Source: JADZAI01 sp964390465 (GTDB lineage Bacteria > Pseudomonadota > Alphaproteobacteria > Micropepsales > Micropepsaceae). From it: DNA of 64,000 nucleotides. Location of the stretch: assembly GCA_964390465.1 (NCBI GenBank), contig CAYMIJ010000008.1:1-64000 (forward strand), in the 5' to 3' direction. Each line of letters starts with the position of its first letter. Position 1 is the first letter of the stretch. A program made the position numbers and the translations under genes. Shown here piece by piece: positions 1 to 8,614 of the stretch. The notes below the pieces were generated by a model, which worked only from the letters and a program-made list of their open reading frames with translations, was not told where the DNA came from and searched no databases.

Positions 1-879
1 GAGATCGTGAAGAACTTCTTCGGCAAGGAACCGCACAAGGGTGTGAACCCCGATGAAGTCGTGGCCATTGGCGCAGCGGTTCAGGCCGGCGTTCTGAAGG
101 GTGAAGTGAAGGACGTTCTGCTGCTCGACGTGACCCCGCTGTCACTCGGCATCGAAACACTGGGCGGTGTGTTCACGCGCCTCATCGAACGCAACACGAC
201 CATCCCGACCAAGAAGAGCCAGACCTTCTCGACAGCAGAAGACAATCAGAGCGCGGTCACCATCCGCGTCTTCCAGGGCGAGCGCGAAATGGCAGCCGAC
301 AACAAGCTGCTGGGCAATTTCGATCTCGGCGGTATCCCGCCCGCGCCGCGCGGTATGCCGCAGATCGAAGTGACCTTCGACATCGACGCTAACGGCATCG
401 TGCATGTGACGGCCAAGGACAAGGCGACCGGTAAAGAACAGCAGATCAAGATCCAGGCTTCGGGCGGTCTGTCCGATGCCGACATCGAAAAGATGGTCAA
501 GGATGCTGAAGCGCACGCAGCCGAGGACAAAGGCCGCAAAGAGCTGGCTGAAGCGCGCAATCATGGCGACGCCATGGTGCATCAGACGGAAAAGAGCCTC
601 ACCGAATATGGTGACAAGGTTCCGGCGGATGACAAGGACGCCATTGCTGCGGCAATCGAAACGCTGAAGGAAGCGCTGAAAGGCGAAGACGCCGCCGACA
701 TCCAGCAGAAGACGCAGGCCCTGATGCAGGCGTCCATGAAGCTGGGCGAGGCGATGTACAAGGCTCAGGCCGACAGTGCTGCGGCGGCTGACGCCGCTGC
801 GGATGGCGTGGGCGCTGCTGCCGATGATGTGGTCGATGCCGAGTTTGAGGACGTCGACGACAAGAAGAACCAGGACTAA
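1..879 (+). CDS. dnaK: Chaperone DnaK (Hsp70), C-terminal part; start lies outside the window
   Basis: The window opens inside dnaK, so only about the last 292 residues are present. The visible part begins just before the NPDEVVAIGAAVQAG motif that ends the ATPase domain. It continues through the linker (VLLLDVTPLSLGIET), the beta-sandwich substrate-binding domain and the helical lid. The tail is alanine-rich and acidic (near EFEDVDDKKNQD), as is usual for bacterial DnaK. DnaK is the cytosolic ATP-driven chaperone that binds exposed hydrophobic segments of client proteins and works with DnaJ and GrpE. DnaJ follows 51 bp downstream on the same strand, the classical dnaKJ pair, with a strong hairpin in the gap. 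The upstream promoter is not in the window. No frameshift or odd codon use is seen. Identification is certain. Confidence 0.98.
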   Translation, partial: EIVKNFFGKEPHKGVNPDEVVAIGAAVQAGVLKGEVKDVLLLDVTPLSLGIETLGGVFTRLIERNTTIPTKKSQTFSTAEDNQSAVTIRVFQGEREMAADNKLLGNFDLGGIPPAPRGMPQIEVTFDIDANGIVHVTAKDKATGKEQQIKIQASGGLSDADIEKMVKDAEAHAAEDKGRKELAEARNHGDAMVHQTEKSLTEYGDKVPADDKDAIAAAIETLKEALKGEDAADIQQKTQALMQASMKLGEAMYKAQADSAAAADAAADGVGAAADDVVDAEFEDVDDKKNQD

Positions 880-885
880 AGGCTG

Positions 886-911
886 GTGGGGCGGCGGTAA
901 CGCCGCCCCAC
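886..911 (+). other. Perfect stem-loop with GTAA (GNRA-type) loop between dnaK and dnaJ
   Basis: Positions 886-896 (GTGGGGCGGCG) are exactly complementary to 901-911. This gives an 11-bp GC-rich stem closed by a 4-nt GTAA loop at 897-900, which fits the GNRA tetraloop class in RNA. No run of T follows, so it is not a standard Rho-independent terminator. It sits 7 nt after the dnaK stop and 19 nt before the dnaJ start. It could be an mRNA-stabilising or processing element that sets the DnaK:DnaJ ratio; that role is inference. Confidence 0.75.
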
Positions 912-930
912 AGTCATTGGGGGACGGGTC

Positions 931-2088
931 TTGGCCGCTAGCAAACGCTGTTATTATGAAGTGCTTGGCGTCGCCAGAACGGTGTCGGGCGACCAGTTGA
1001 AGTCAGCCTATCGCAAGCTCGCGATGGAATGTCACCCCGACCGCAATGGCGGTGACCCACAGGCGGAGACGCGCTTCAAGGAAGTCAGTGAAGCCTATGA
1101 CGTGCTGCGCGACGACCAGCGCCGCGCCGCCTATGACCGCTTTGGTCATGCCGCGTTTGAAAACGGCGGCGGACGCGGGGGCAGCGGCGGACGCGGCGGC
1201 TTTGATTTCTCATCTGCCTTCACCGATGTTTTTGATGATCTGTTCGGCGAGTTTATGGGTCGTGGCCGTCAGGGCGGCGGCGGTCAGCGCGCCCAACGCG
1301 GTCAGGACATGCGTTATGACCTTGAACTGACGCTGGATGACGCGTTCATCGGCAAAGACGCCACGCTGAAAGTCCCCACCGCCATCGCCTGCGAGGCCTG
1401 TACCGGCACGGGCGCGGAAAAGGGCTCGCAGCCCGTGACCTGCACAACCTGCTCAGGGCACGGCAAGGTGCGCGCATCGCAGGGCTTTTTCACCATTGAA
1501 CGGGCCTGCCCCACCTGTGGCGGCGCGGGCCGGACCATCAAGAATCCATGCAAGGCCTGTCATGGTCATGGCCGCGTGCAGAAAGAACGAACCCTCTCGG
1601 TGAAAATTCCGCGCGGGGTGGAAGATGGTCAGCGCATCCGGCTCGCGGGAGAAGGCGATGCAGGCATGTATGGCGGGCCCAATGGCGATCTCTATGTATT
1701 CCTGACCATCACCCCGCACGCCATTTTCAAACGTGAAGGCAATGATCTTTTCTGCCGCGTGCCGGTCAGCTTCACCACGGCGGCACTGGGCGGCAGTGTT
1801 GAGGTGCCAACTATTGATGGCGGCAAGACGGAAGTGAAACTGCCCGAAGGCACACAGACCGCGCGCCAGTTCCGTGTCCGTCACAAGGGCATGCCGGGTC
1901 TGCGCGGCGAGGCGCTGGGCGATCTCTATGTTGAATGCGTCGTTGAAACGCCGGTGCGGCTCACCAAAAAGCAGAAAGAACTGCTGCGCCAGTTCGATGA
2001 AGCCGCCACCGAAAGCAACCAGCCCGAAACCAGCGGCTTCTTCGCCCGCGTGAAAGAGTTCTGGAACGGCGCGGCCGAAAAAACCTGA
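931..2088 (+). CDS. dnaJ: Chaperone DnaJ (Hsp40, type A)
   Basis: This 385-residue protein is the J-domain co-chaperone that stimulates DnaK ATP hydrolysis and delivers clients. The N-terminal J domain (about residues 6-70) carries the HPD motif (CHPDRN). A Gly-rich linker follows at about 75-125. The zinc-binding domain has four CxxCxGxG-type repeats: CEACTGTG, CTTCSGHG, CPTCGGAG and CKACHGHG. The C-terminal client-binding domain follows. The chosen start is TTG at 931, because it places the J domain at the usual distance from the N-terminus and a GGGGGA stretch lies about 8 nt upstream; no suitable ATG is present. It follows dnaK on the same strand and is probably co-transcribed with it. 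Length and domain order are normal for bacterial DnaJ. Confidence 0.97.
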   Translation: MAASKRCYYEVLGVARTVSGDQLKSAYRKLAMECHPDRNGGDPQAETRFKEVSEAYDVLRDDQRRAAYDRFGHAAFENGGGRGGSGGRGGFDFSSAFTDVFDDLFGEFMGRGRQGGGGQRAQRGQDMRYDLELTLDDAFIGKDATLKVPTAIACEACTGTGAEKGSQPVTCTTCSGHGKVRASQGFFTIERACPTCGGAGRTIKNPCKACHGHGRVQKERTLSVKIPRGVEDGQRIRLAGEGDAGMYGGPNGDLYVFLTITPHAIFKREGNDLFCRVPVSFTTAALGGSVEVPTIDGGKTEVKLPEGTQTARQFRVRHKGMPGLRGEALGDLYVECVVETPVRLTKKQKELLRQFDEAATESNQPETSGFFARVKEFWNGAAEKT

Positions 2089-2099
2089 CGCGCGCCGCC

Positions 2100-5000
2100 T
2101 TATTCCGCCGCCATCGCGCTGGCCGCTTCAATCGGATGCGCAAGGCGGTTCAGCATCTCCTTCGGACAGACCTGCCAGAAATGGGGCAGCTCAGCCTCCC
2201 AGCGGCTGAGGAGAGCCGCCGCATGCACTGACGAAGTTTCCGCCGCATGGTCGCTGACAAGGTTTTTCAGCACGCCTTCCCAGTGCGACATCGTCACCCG
2301 CCGCCACACCACGCTGTCGGGATTCACATGGCTTTCGAATGAGCCGTCCGCGTCATAAACAAACGCCATACCGCCGGTCATGCCCGCCGCGAAATTATCG
2401 CCGATCGCCCCGAGGATCACCGCGACGCCGCCGGTCATGTATTCGCAGCCATTCGAGCCGCAGCCTTCGATCACCGTCAGCGCACCTGAATTGCGCACGC
2501 CAAAGCGCTCGCCTGCCTGCCCCGCTGCAAACAGCTTGCCCGCCGTCGCGCCATAAAGAACCGTATTGCCGATGATCGTATTCTCGCGTGCCACCAGTCG
2601 CGACGAAGCGAGCGGGCGCACCACGATGGTCGCGCCCGACAGCCCTTTGCCGACATAGTCATTGGCATCACCAAACAGTTCGATCTTCAGTCCCTGCACC
2701 GCAAAGGCGCCCAGCGACTGGCCCGCCGTACCGCGCAGTCGCAGCGTGAGATGGCCAGCCGCGAGGCCCGTCATGCCGTACTTGCGCACGATATGGCTTG
2801 AGGTGCGCGTGCCGATGGCGCGGTCGGTGTTGCGCACATTATAGGCGAGCTGCATCTTCTCGCCTTCCTCCAGCATGCGGCGCGCATCGACGACGATCTT
2901 CGCATCCAGCGTGCCCGGCACTTCGTTGCGTTCGGCGCGGTCGGAATAACGCGCGTTCTGGCCCGGATCGGCCTGCACCAGCAGCGGATTGAGACCGAGA
3001 TCATCGAGATGCTCGCTGCCACGACTGACCTGCACCAGCAGGTCGGTGCGGCCGATGACATCGGTCAGCGAGCGGAAGCCCAGCTCGGCCAGAATCTCGC
3101 GCACTTCCTCGGCGATGAAGCTGAAGAGGTTCACCACCTTTTCCGGTGTGCCGGAAAACTTCGCGCGCAGATTTTCATCCTGCGTACACACGCCCACAGG
3201 GCAGGTGTTGGAGTGACACTGGCGCACCATGATGCAGCCCATGGCGATCAGCGAGGCAGTGCCGATGCCGAATTCTTCAGCGCCCAGCATCGCCGCCATC
3301 ACGATGTCGCGCCCGGTGCGCAGGCCGCCATCGGTGCGCAGCGTGACGCGGTGACGCAGATTGTTCAGCGTCAGCACCTGATTGGCCTCGGTCAGGCCCA
3401 TCTCCCACGGAATGCCGGCATATTTGATCGAGGTCTGCGGGCTCGCCCCCGTGCCGCCATTATGTCCGGCGATGAGAATGACATCGGCATGGGCCTTGGC
3501 CACACCGGCCGCGATGGTGCCGATGCCGGTTGAGGCCACCAGTTTCACACAGACCCGCGCGACAGGGTTGATCTGCTTCAGGTCATAGATGAGCTGGGCG
3601 AGATCCTCGATGGAATAGATGTCGTGATGGGGCGGCGGCGAAATCAGCATGACGCCCGGCGTCGCGTGACGCAGCCGTGCGATCAGTTCCGTCACCTTGA
3701 AGCCGGGCAGCTGCCCGCCTTCGCCCGGCTTGGCCCCCTGCGCCACCTTGATCTCGATCTCGCGGCACTGGTTCAGATATTCCGCCGTGACGCCGAAGCG
3801 GCCCGAGGCGATCTGCTTCACGGCCGAGTTCATGTTGTCGCCATTCGGCATCGGCTTGAAGCGCGCCGCATCCTCGCCGCCTTCACCTGAAACAGACTTC
3901 GCACCGATGCGGTTCATGGCGACATTCAGCACGCCATGCGCTTCGGGCGAGAGCGCGCCAAGGCTCATGCCGGGCGTGAGAAACCGCTTGCGGATTTCGG
4001 TGATGGACTCAACCTCCTCCAGCGGCACACTGGCGCCGCCTTTGCGGAAATCCATCAGATGGCGCGGCGCGACGGGGCGTTCATCGCGCACGATCTTCGC
4101 ATAGCGCTTGAACAGTTGATAGGAATCGCGCGCCACCGCTTCCTGCAACAGGTGGATCGATTCCGCCGAATGCGCATGGGTCTCGGACCCGCGCCGCGCG
4201 CGATAAAGCCCGCCAATCGGCAGCACGGCGGCATCGGTGGCGAAGGCGCGCGCGTGCTGCTTCACGCATTTGTTCTGGATACCAGCAAGGCCAAGGCCAG
4301 AAATGCGGCTGGGCATGCCGGGGAAGAACTCCGCCACCAGCGCGCGCGACAGGCCAATCGCCTCGAAATTGTAACCGCCGCGATAGGACGAGATGACCGA
4401 GATGCCCATCTTGGAAATGATCTTCAGCAGGCCCGCATGCACAGCGTCCATATAGGATTTGACGCACGGCCCCAGCGCGCGTTCGCCATAAAGCCCGCGT
4501 GCATGACGCTCGGCGACCGAGTCCTGCGCCAGATAGGCATTCACCGCCGTTGCACCAACGCCGATGAGACAGGCGAAGTAATGCGTGTCGAGACATTCCG
4601 CTGAACGCACGATGATCGACGTGAAGGTGCGCAGGCCTTTTGACACCAGATGCGCATGCACACCGCCCGCCGCGAGGATCATCGGCACCGATGCCTTGCG
4701 CGCTCCAATGCGTTCATCGGTGAGGATGAGGTGGCCATAACCCTGACGCACCGCGTCTTCTGCCTCGGAACGGATGCGATCGAGCGCTTCCTTCAACGCA
4801 CCGGGCCGCGCCGTGCCGTCGCCCGCCACATCGAACACGCAGTCGATTTCATAGAAGCGCCCCTCCAGATGATCCTTCATCCGGTCATACATGCCGGTCG
4901 AAATGCACGGGCCTTCCAGTACATAGACGTCGGTCTGGCTTTCGTCGGTGACGAGCACATTGCCGAGATTGCGGAATCTGGTCTTCAGACTCATCACCCG

Positions 5001-6638
5001 GTCTTCGCGCAACGAGTCGATGGGCGGGTTGGTGACCTGACTGAAGTTCTGACGCAGGAAATGCGACAGCGGCCGGTACTGGTCTGACAGAACGGCCAGC
5101 GGCGCATCATCGCCCATCGAACCAACCGCTTCCTTGCCGTCATCGACCATCGGCGAAAGAATCAGCTCCAGTTCCTCAAGCGAGGTGCCCGCCGCGACCT
5201 GACGGCGGCGCAGTTCGTCTTTTTCAAACAGGCGCTGTTCGGGGCCGGGGCCGATGATCGGCTCCAGCTCCACCACGTTTTTCACCCAGTCCTGATAGGG
5301 GTGTTCGCCAGCCAGACGATCCTTGATCGCGCGATCTTCATAGAAGCGCCCTTCGGCCAGATCGACGGCAATCATCTGGCCTGGCCCGACGCGGCCCTTG
5401 CGCGTCACTTTCGTTTCATCGACCACCACCATGCCGGTTTCCGAACCGACATAAAGCAGGCCCTCATCGGTGAGGGTGTAACGCAGCGGGCGCAGGCCAT
5501 TTCGGTCCAGCCCGGCGATCACCCAGCGGCCATCCGTGGCGCACACGGCGGCGGGGCCATCCCACGGCTCCATCACCGCATTGGCATAGGCATACATGGC
5601 GCGGTGGGCTTCAGGCAGCGAGGAGCCTTTCTTCGCCCAGGCTTCGGGGATCAGCATCACCTTGGCCAGCGGCGCGCTGCGCCCGGCACGCACCAGCGTT
5701 TCAAACACCGCGTCCAGCGCCGCGCTGTCAGACGAGCCGGGCTGAACGATGGGTTTGATGTCGTCCTCGTGGCCTTCAAAGGCGTCGGAAGCCATGCGGA
5801 TCTCATGGCTCTTCATCCAGTTCACATTGCCCTTCAGCGTGTTGATCTCGCCATTATGGGCGAGCATGCGGAACGGATGCGCCAGACGCCATGTCGGGAA
5901 GGTGTTGGTGGAATAACGCTGGTGGAAAATCGCCATGGGCGAAACGAAGCGCTTGTCCTGAAGGTCGGGATAGAAAATGGGCAGCGACTGCGCCAGGAAC
6001 ATGCCCTTATAGATCAGCGAGCGCGTCGAGAACGAGCAGATATAGAAATCAAGGATCGAGGCTTCGCGCACACGCTTCTCGATGCGGCGGCGCACGATGA
6101 ACAGCTCGCGCTCGATCTCCTCAATGTCGGCGACATTGGGATTGTCGAACATGATCTGTTCGATTTCGGGCCGCGTGGCGTTGGCCTTTTCGCCGATGAC
6201 CGAAATATCCACCGGCACCTGACGCCAGCCATAGATGTAATAACCAAAAGCCAGCAGCTCGCTTTCCACGATGGTGCGGCAGGTTTCCTGCGCGGCGTAA
6301 TCGGTGCGCGGCAGGAAGATCATGCCGATGCCGAGATGCCCTTCGCGCAGACGGTGGCCGGTGCGCGCCACATGATCTTCAAAGAAGGCGCGCGGCACCT
6401 GAACATGAATGCCAGCACCGTCGCCGGTTTTGCCATCGGCATCGACCGCGCCGCGATGCCACACCGCCTTCAGCGCCGATATGGCGGCTTCCACCACCTC
6501 GCGCTTCGCCGTGCCGTCGATGGAAGCGATCAGGCCAACGCCGCAGGCATCGTGTTCCTGCGCGGGATCATAGGCATGGTTGGCGATCAGGTGATCGCGA
6601 TTGGCTTCGTAACGGGTGATGTCGGTATTTCGTGTCAT
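2100..6638 (-). CDS. gltB: Glutamate synthase [NADPH] large (alpha) subunit
   Basis: This 1512-residue protein is the large subunit of NADPH-GOGAT, which makes two glutamates from glutamine and 2-oxoglutarate. The N-terminal glutamine amidotransferase domain has its catalytic cysteine at Cys32 (HDACGVG), so a propeptide of 31 residues must be removed to expose it, as known for the family. The central and FMN/2-oxoglutarate-binding domains follow. The [3Fe-4S] cluster motif CIMVRQCHSNTCPVGVC lies at about residues 1135-1151. The C-terminal beta-helix (GXGXG) domain is complete. The gene ends 11 bp from dnaJ, tail to tail. Its partner gltD lies upstream on the same strand, so the order is gltD-gltB, the reverse of E. 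coli gltBD, with a palindromic repeat in between. The ATG start has no strong ribosome-binding site. Confidence 0.98.
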   Translation of the reverse strand: MTRNTDITRYEANRDHLIANHAYDPAQEHDACGVGLIASIDGTAKREVVEAAISALKAVWHRGAVDADGKTGDGAGIHVQVPRAFFEDHVARTGHRLREGHLGIGMIFLPRTDYAAQETCRTIVESELLAFGYYIYGWRQVPVDISVIGEKANATRPEIEQIMFDNPNVADIEEIERELFIVRRRIEKRVREASILDFYICSFSTRSLIYKGMFLAQSLPIFYPDLQDKRFVSPMAIFHQRYSTNTFPTWRLAHPFRMLAHNGEINTLKGNVNWMKSHEIRMASDAFEGHEDDIKPIVQPGSSDSAALDAVFETLVRAGRSAPLAKVMLIPEAWAKKGSSLPEAHRAMYAYANAVMEPWDGPAAVCATDGRWVIAGLDRNGLRPLRYTLTDEGLLYVGSETGMVVVDETKVTRKGRVGPGQMIAVDLAEGRFYEDRAIKDRLAGEHPYQDWVKNVVELEPIIGPGPEQRLFEKDELRRRQVAAGTSLEELELILSPMVDDGKEAVGSMGDDAPLAVLSDQYRPLSHFLRQNFSQVTNPPIDSLREDRVMSLKTRFRNLGNVLVTDESQTDVYVLEGPCISTGMYDRMKDHLEGRFYEIDCVFDVAGDGTARPGALKEALDRIRSEAEDAVRQGYGHLILTDERIGARKASVPMILAAGGVHAHLVSKGLRTFTSIIVRSAECLDTHYFACLIGVGATAVNAYLAQDSVAERHARGLYGERALGPCVKSYMDAVHAGLLKIISKMGISVISSYRGGYNFEAIGLSRALVAEFFPGMPSRISGLGLAGIQNKCVKQHARAFATDAAVLPIGGLYRARRGSETHAHSAESIHLLQEAVARDSYQLFKRYAKIVRDERPVAPRHLMDFRKGGASVPLEEVESITEIRKRFLTPGMSLGALSPEAHGVLNVAMNRIGAKSVSGEGGEDAARFKPMPNGDNMNSAVKQIASGRFGVTAEYLNQCREIEIKVAQGAKPGEGGQLPGFKVTELIARLRHATPGVMLISPPPHHDIYSIEDLAQLIYDLKQINPVARVCVKLVASTGIGTIAAGVAKAHADVILIAGHNGGTGASPQTSIKYAGIPWEMGLTEANQVLTLNNLRHRVTLRTDGGLRTGRDIVMAAMLGAEEFGIGTASLIAMGCIMVRQCHSNTCPVGVCTQDENLRAKFSGTPEKVVNLFSFIAEEVREILAELGFRSLTDVIGRTDLLVQVSRGSEHLDDLGLNPLLVQADPGQNARYSDRAERNEVPGTLDAKIVVDARRMLEEGEKMQLAYNVRNTDRAIGTRTSSHIVRKYGMTGLAAGHLTLRLRGTAGQSLGAFAVQGLKIELFGDANDYVGKGLSGATIVVRPLASSRLVARENTIIGNTVLYGATAGKLFAAGQAGERFGVRNSGALTVIEGCGSNGCEYMTGGVAVILGAIGDNFAAGMTGGMAFVYDADGSFESHVNPDSVVWRRVTMSHWEGVLKNLVSDHAAETSSVHAAALLSRWEAELPHFWQVCPKEMLNRLAHPIEAASAMAAE

Positions 6639-6711
6639 GATGCAATCTCAATTCTGTCGCTGCGAGGCATGCACAAGCGTGTTCGCGAAAACGGACAAAG
6701 CGCGCTCGCTA

Positions 6712-6826
6712 TCTTTCTGCCCCCGCTTGCGGGGGAAGTGCCCCGAAGGGGCGATGGGGGCGCGCGCGATAGTTCCCCCCTTCCCGGCCTTCGGCCGTAC
6801 GTCCCCTGTAAACGGGGGAAGAAAAG
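6712..6826. repeat. MITE-like palindromic intergenic element between gltD and gltB
   Basis: This stretch of about 115 bp is made of nested inverted repeats. Small hairpins are CCCCCGC-TT-GCGGGGG (6720-6735), GCCCC-GAA-GGGGC (6740-6752), CGGCC-TTC-GGCCG (6785-6797) and CCCC...GGGG (6803-6817). The outer ends (6712-6725 and 6813-6826) are imperfect inverted repeats, matching at about 11 of 14 positions. All frames are open in short runs rich in Pro, Gly and Arg, a pattern I associate with the small GC-rich repeats scattered between genes in many alphaproteobacteria. I see no second copy in this window. The element has no T-run after any hairpin, so it is not a classical terminator. It lies inside what should be the gltD-gltB transcript. 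Confidence 0.72.
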
Positions 6827-6854
6827 TATCGGCGTGCACAAATGCGAGCATCAC

Positions 6855-8303
6855 TCACTCCGCCGCGAATTTGGAAGCCAGTGCTTTGGCGTTCAGCCAT
6901 GCCGTCATCTGTGTTGCAGCGTCGCGGCCATCCCTGATCGCCCACACCACCAGCGAAGCGCCGCGCACGATGTCACCCGCCGCGAACACACCGTCGATGG
7001 CGGTCATCATGGTGGTCACGTCGGCCTTGACCGTGCCCCAACGCGAAACAGCAAGGCCCGGTGCCTTGAACAGGGTGGGGAGGTCTTCCGGGTCGAAGCC
7101 CAGCGCCTCGATCACCAGATCGGCCTTCAGCTCGAACTCACTGCCCGGCATTTCTTCCGGCATGCGGCGGCCGGACGCATCGGGCTGGCCGAGGCGCATG
7201 CGCGTGGCACGCACCGCGCTGACGGAACCTTCACCCAGAATGGCTTTGGGCGCGGCCAGCCATTCAAAGCGCACGCCTTCTTCTTCGGCATTGGCGACTT
7301 CGCGCGCGCTGCCCGGCATGTTGGCGCGGTCGCGGCGATAGAGACAGGTGACCGAAGCCGCCTCCTGACGCACCGCCGTGCGCACGCAGTCCATCGCCGT
7401 GTCACCGCCGCCGATGACAACGACATGCTTGCCCGCCGCGTTCAGCAGACCTGAATTGAAATCGGGCACCACATCATTCAGACCCAGACGGTTGGAGGCG
7501 GTGAGATAACGCATCGCCGGAATGACACGGCTTTCGTCAGAACCAGGAACATCGAGGGCGCGCGCCTTGTAGACGCCCGTGGCGATCAGCACCGCATCGT
7601 GCTTCACCCGCAGCGCATCCATCGTGATGTCGCGTCCGATGTTCACATTCAACTGAAAGGCGATGCCACTGTCTTTCAGGCGCTGCACACGGCGCGCGAC
7701 GATATCCTTCTCCAGCTTGAAGGATGGAATGCCATAGATGAGCAGGCCGCCCGCGCGGTCGTAGCGGTCATAGACTGTCACCTTGAAGCCCTGACGGCGC
7801 AGATCTTCCGCTGCCGCCAGCCCTGCAGGCCCTGCGCCGATAATGGCGACGTGCTCGCCGCGTTCGCGCGCCGGCACGACGGGCTTCACCCAGCCGCACT
7901 CCCACGCCGTATCGGTGATGTATTTCTCGATCGAGCCGATGGTGACCGCGCCATGGCCAGACGTTTCGATAACGCAGTTGCCTTCGCACAACCGGTCCTG
8001 CGGGCAGATGCGTCCGCACACTTCCGGCATGGTGTTGGTGGCGGACGAAACTTCATAGGCTTCCTCAAGCCGCCCTTCCGCCGTCAGCTTCAGCCAGTCA
8101 GGGATATTGTTCCCCAAAGGACAGTGAACCTGACAGAACGGCACACCGCACTGGCTGCACCTTGCCGCCTGCTGCGCCGCCTTTTCCGCCGCATATCCGG
8201 CATAGATCTCGTCAAAATCCTCGCGGCGCACAGTGGCTGTGCGCTTCTCAGGCATGGCTGCGCCTGTGGTGACGAACTGGAGCATTTTTCCGCTACTGGC
8301 CAT
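6855..8303 (-). CDS. gltD: Glutamate synthase [NADPH] small (beta) subunit
   Basis: GltD passes electrons from NADPH through FAD to the GltB subunit. The 482-residue reading begins at the ATG at 8303 (MASSGKMLQF); an in-frame TTG at 8318 would add five residues and neither start has a clear ribosome-binding site. The N-terminal domain has two cysteine clusters (CSQCGVPFCQVHC and CGRICPQDRLCEGNC) that ligate [4Fe-4S] centres. The FAD-binding motif GAGPAGLAAA and the NADPH-binding motif GGGDTAMDC follow, then a C-terminal FAD loop (FAAGDIVRGASLVVWAI). The gene is the first of the gltD-gltB unit; 216 bp containing a palindromic repeat separate it from gltB. A likely promoter lies about 190 bp upstream, so the leader would be long. 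Confidence 0.97.
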   Translation of the reverse strand: MASSGKMLQFVTTGAAMPEKRTATVRREDFDEIYAGYAAEKAAQQAARCSQCGVPFCQVHCPLGNNIPDWLKLTAEGRLEEAYEVSSATNTMPEVCGRICPQDRLCEGNCVIETSGHGAVTIGSIEKYITDTAWECGWVKPVVPARERGEHVAIIGAGPAGLAAAEDLRRQGFKVTVYDRYDRAGGLLIYGIPSFKLEKDIVARRVQRLKDSGIAFQLNVNIGRDITMDALRVKHDAVLIATGVYKARALDVPGSDESRVIPAMRYLTASNRLGLNDVVPDFNSGLLNAAGKHVVVIGGGDTAMDCVRTAVRQEAASVTCLYRRDRANMPGSAREVANAEEEGVRFEWLAAPKAILGEGSVSAVRATRMRLGQPDASGRRMPEEMPGSEFELKADLVIEALGFDPEDLPTLFKAPGLAVSRWGTVKADVTTMMTAIDGVFAAGDIVRGASLVVWAIRDGRDAATQMTAWLNAKALASKFAAE

Positions 8304-8614
8304 GAGACACACACGCAAAGCAGCGCGAGACCCTCGCGCAAGGTATGAGAAGCCTCATGCTCATGCGCGACAGAAAGCGCCAAAGCAAGCGGATTCAACA
8401 CAAATAGGTCAACAAATATGACTTATATTTCAGATTACCCTGTGTGTTACGCCCATTCACTCTCATGCCACCGATATTTTATAGCCGTTTCGGATATTAT
8501 ATCTATAACACATTGTTTTGTTTATGTTTCAAAGGCATGAACATTCACTCTCGCTAGCCTCTGGCATCACGGCGGGTGCTCCGTCATAAGCGGTCCGTTC
8601 ATATGTGAGTCCCC
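8304..8614. promoter_or_regulatory. AT-rich divergent intergenic region between gltD and uppP
   Basis: These 311 bp hold no gene I can support. The part from about 8400 to 8560 is clearly AT-richer than its surroundings and probably contains promoters for both directions. The minus-strand promoter candidate is listed separately. On the plus strand TTGTTT (8513-8518) with a 17-bp gap to CATGAA (8536-8541) is a weak candidate for uppP. GANTC sites occur at 8392-8396 and 8606-8610, the second just before the uppP ATG. I see no riboswitch or terminator that I recognise in the long gltD leader. Confidence 0.5.
8496..8524 (-). promoter_or_regulatory. Candidate sigma-70-type promoter for gltD-gltB
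   Basis: Reading the minus strand, a -35-like TAAACA (complement of 8519-8524) is followed after 17 bp by a perfect -10 hexamer TATAAT (complement of 8496-8501). This would start transcription near 8488 and give a leader of about 185 nt before gltD. The -10 is exact and the spacing ideal, but the -35 matches TTGACA at only 4 of 6 positions. Confidence 0.45.

Noticed and set aside
5301..7454. Long plus-strand open frame of 717 codons across gltB and gltD
   Set aside because: It lies opposite two certain genes, its translation is rich in His, Arg and Gly without family motifs, and it exists because high GC removes stops from the opposite strand.
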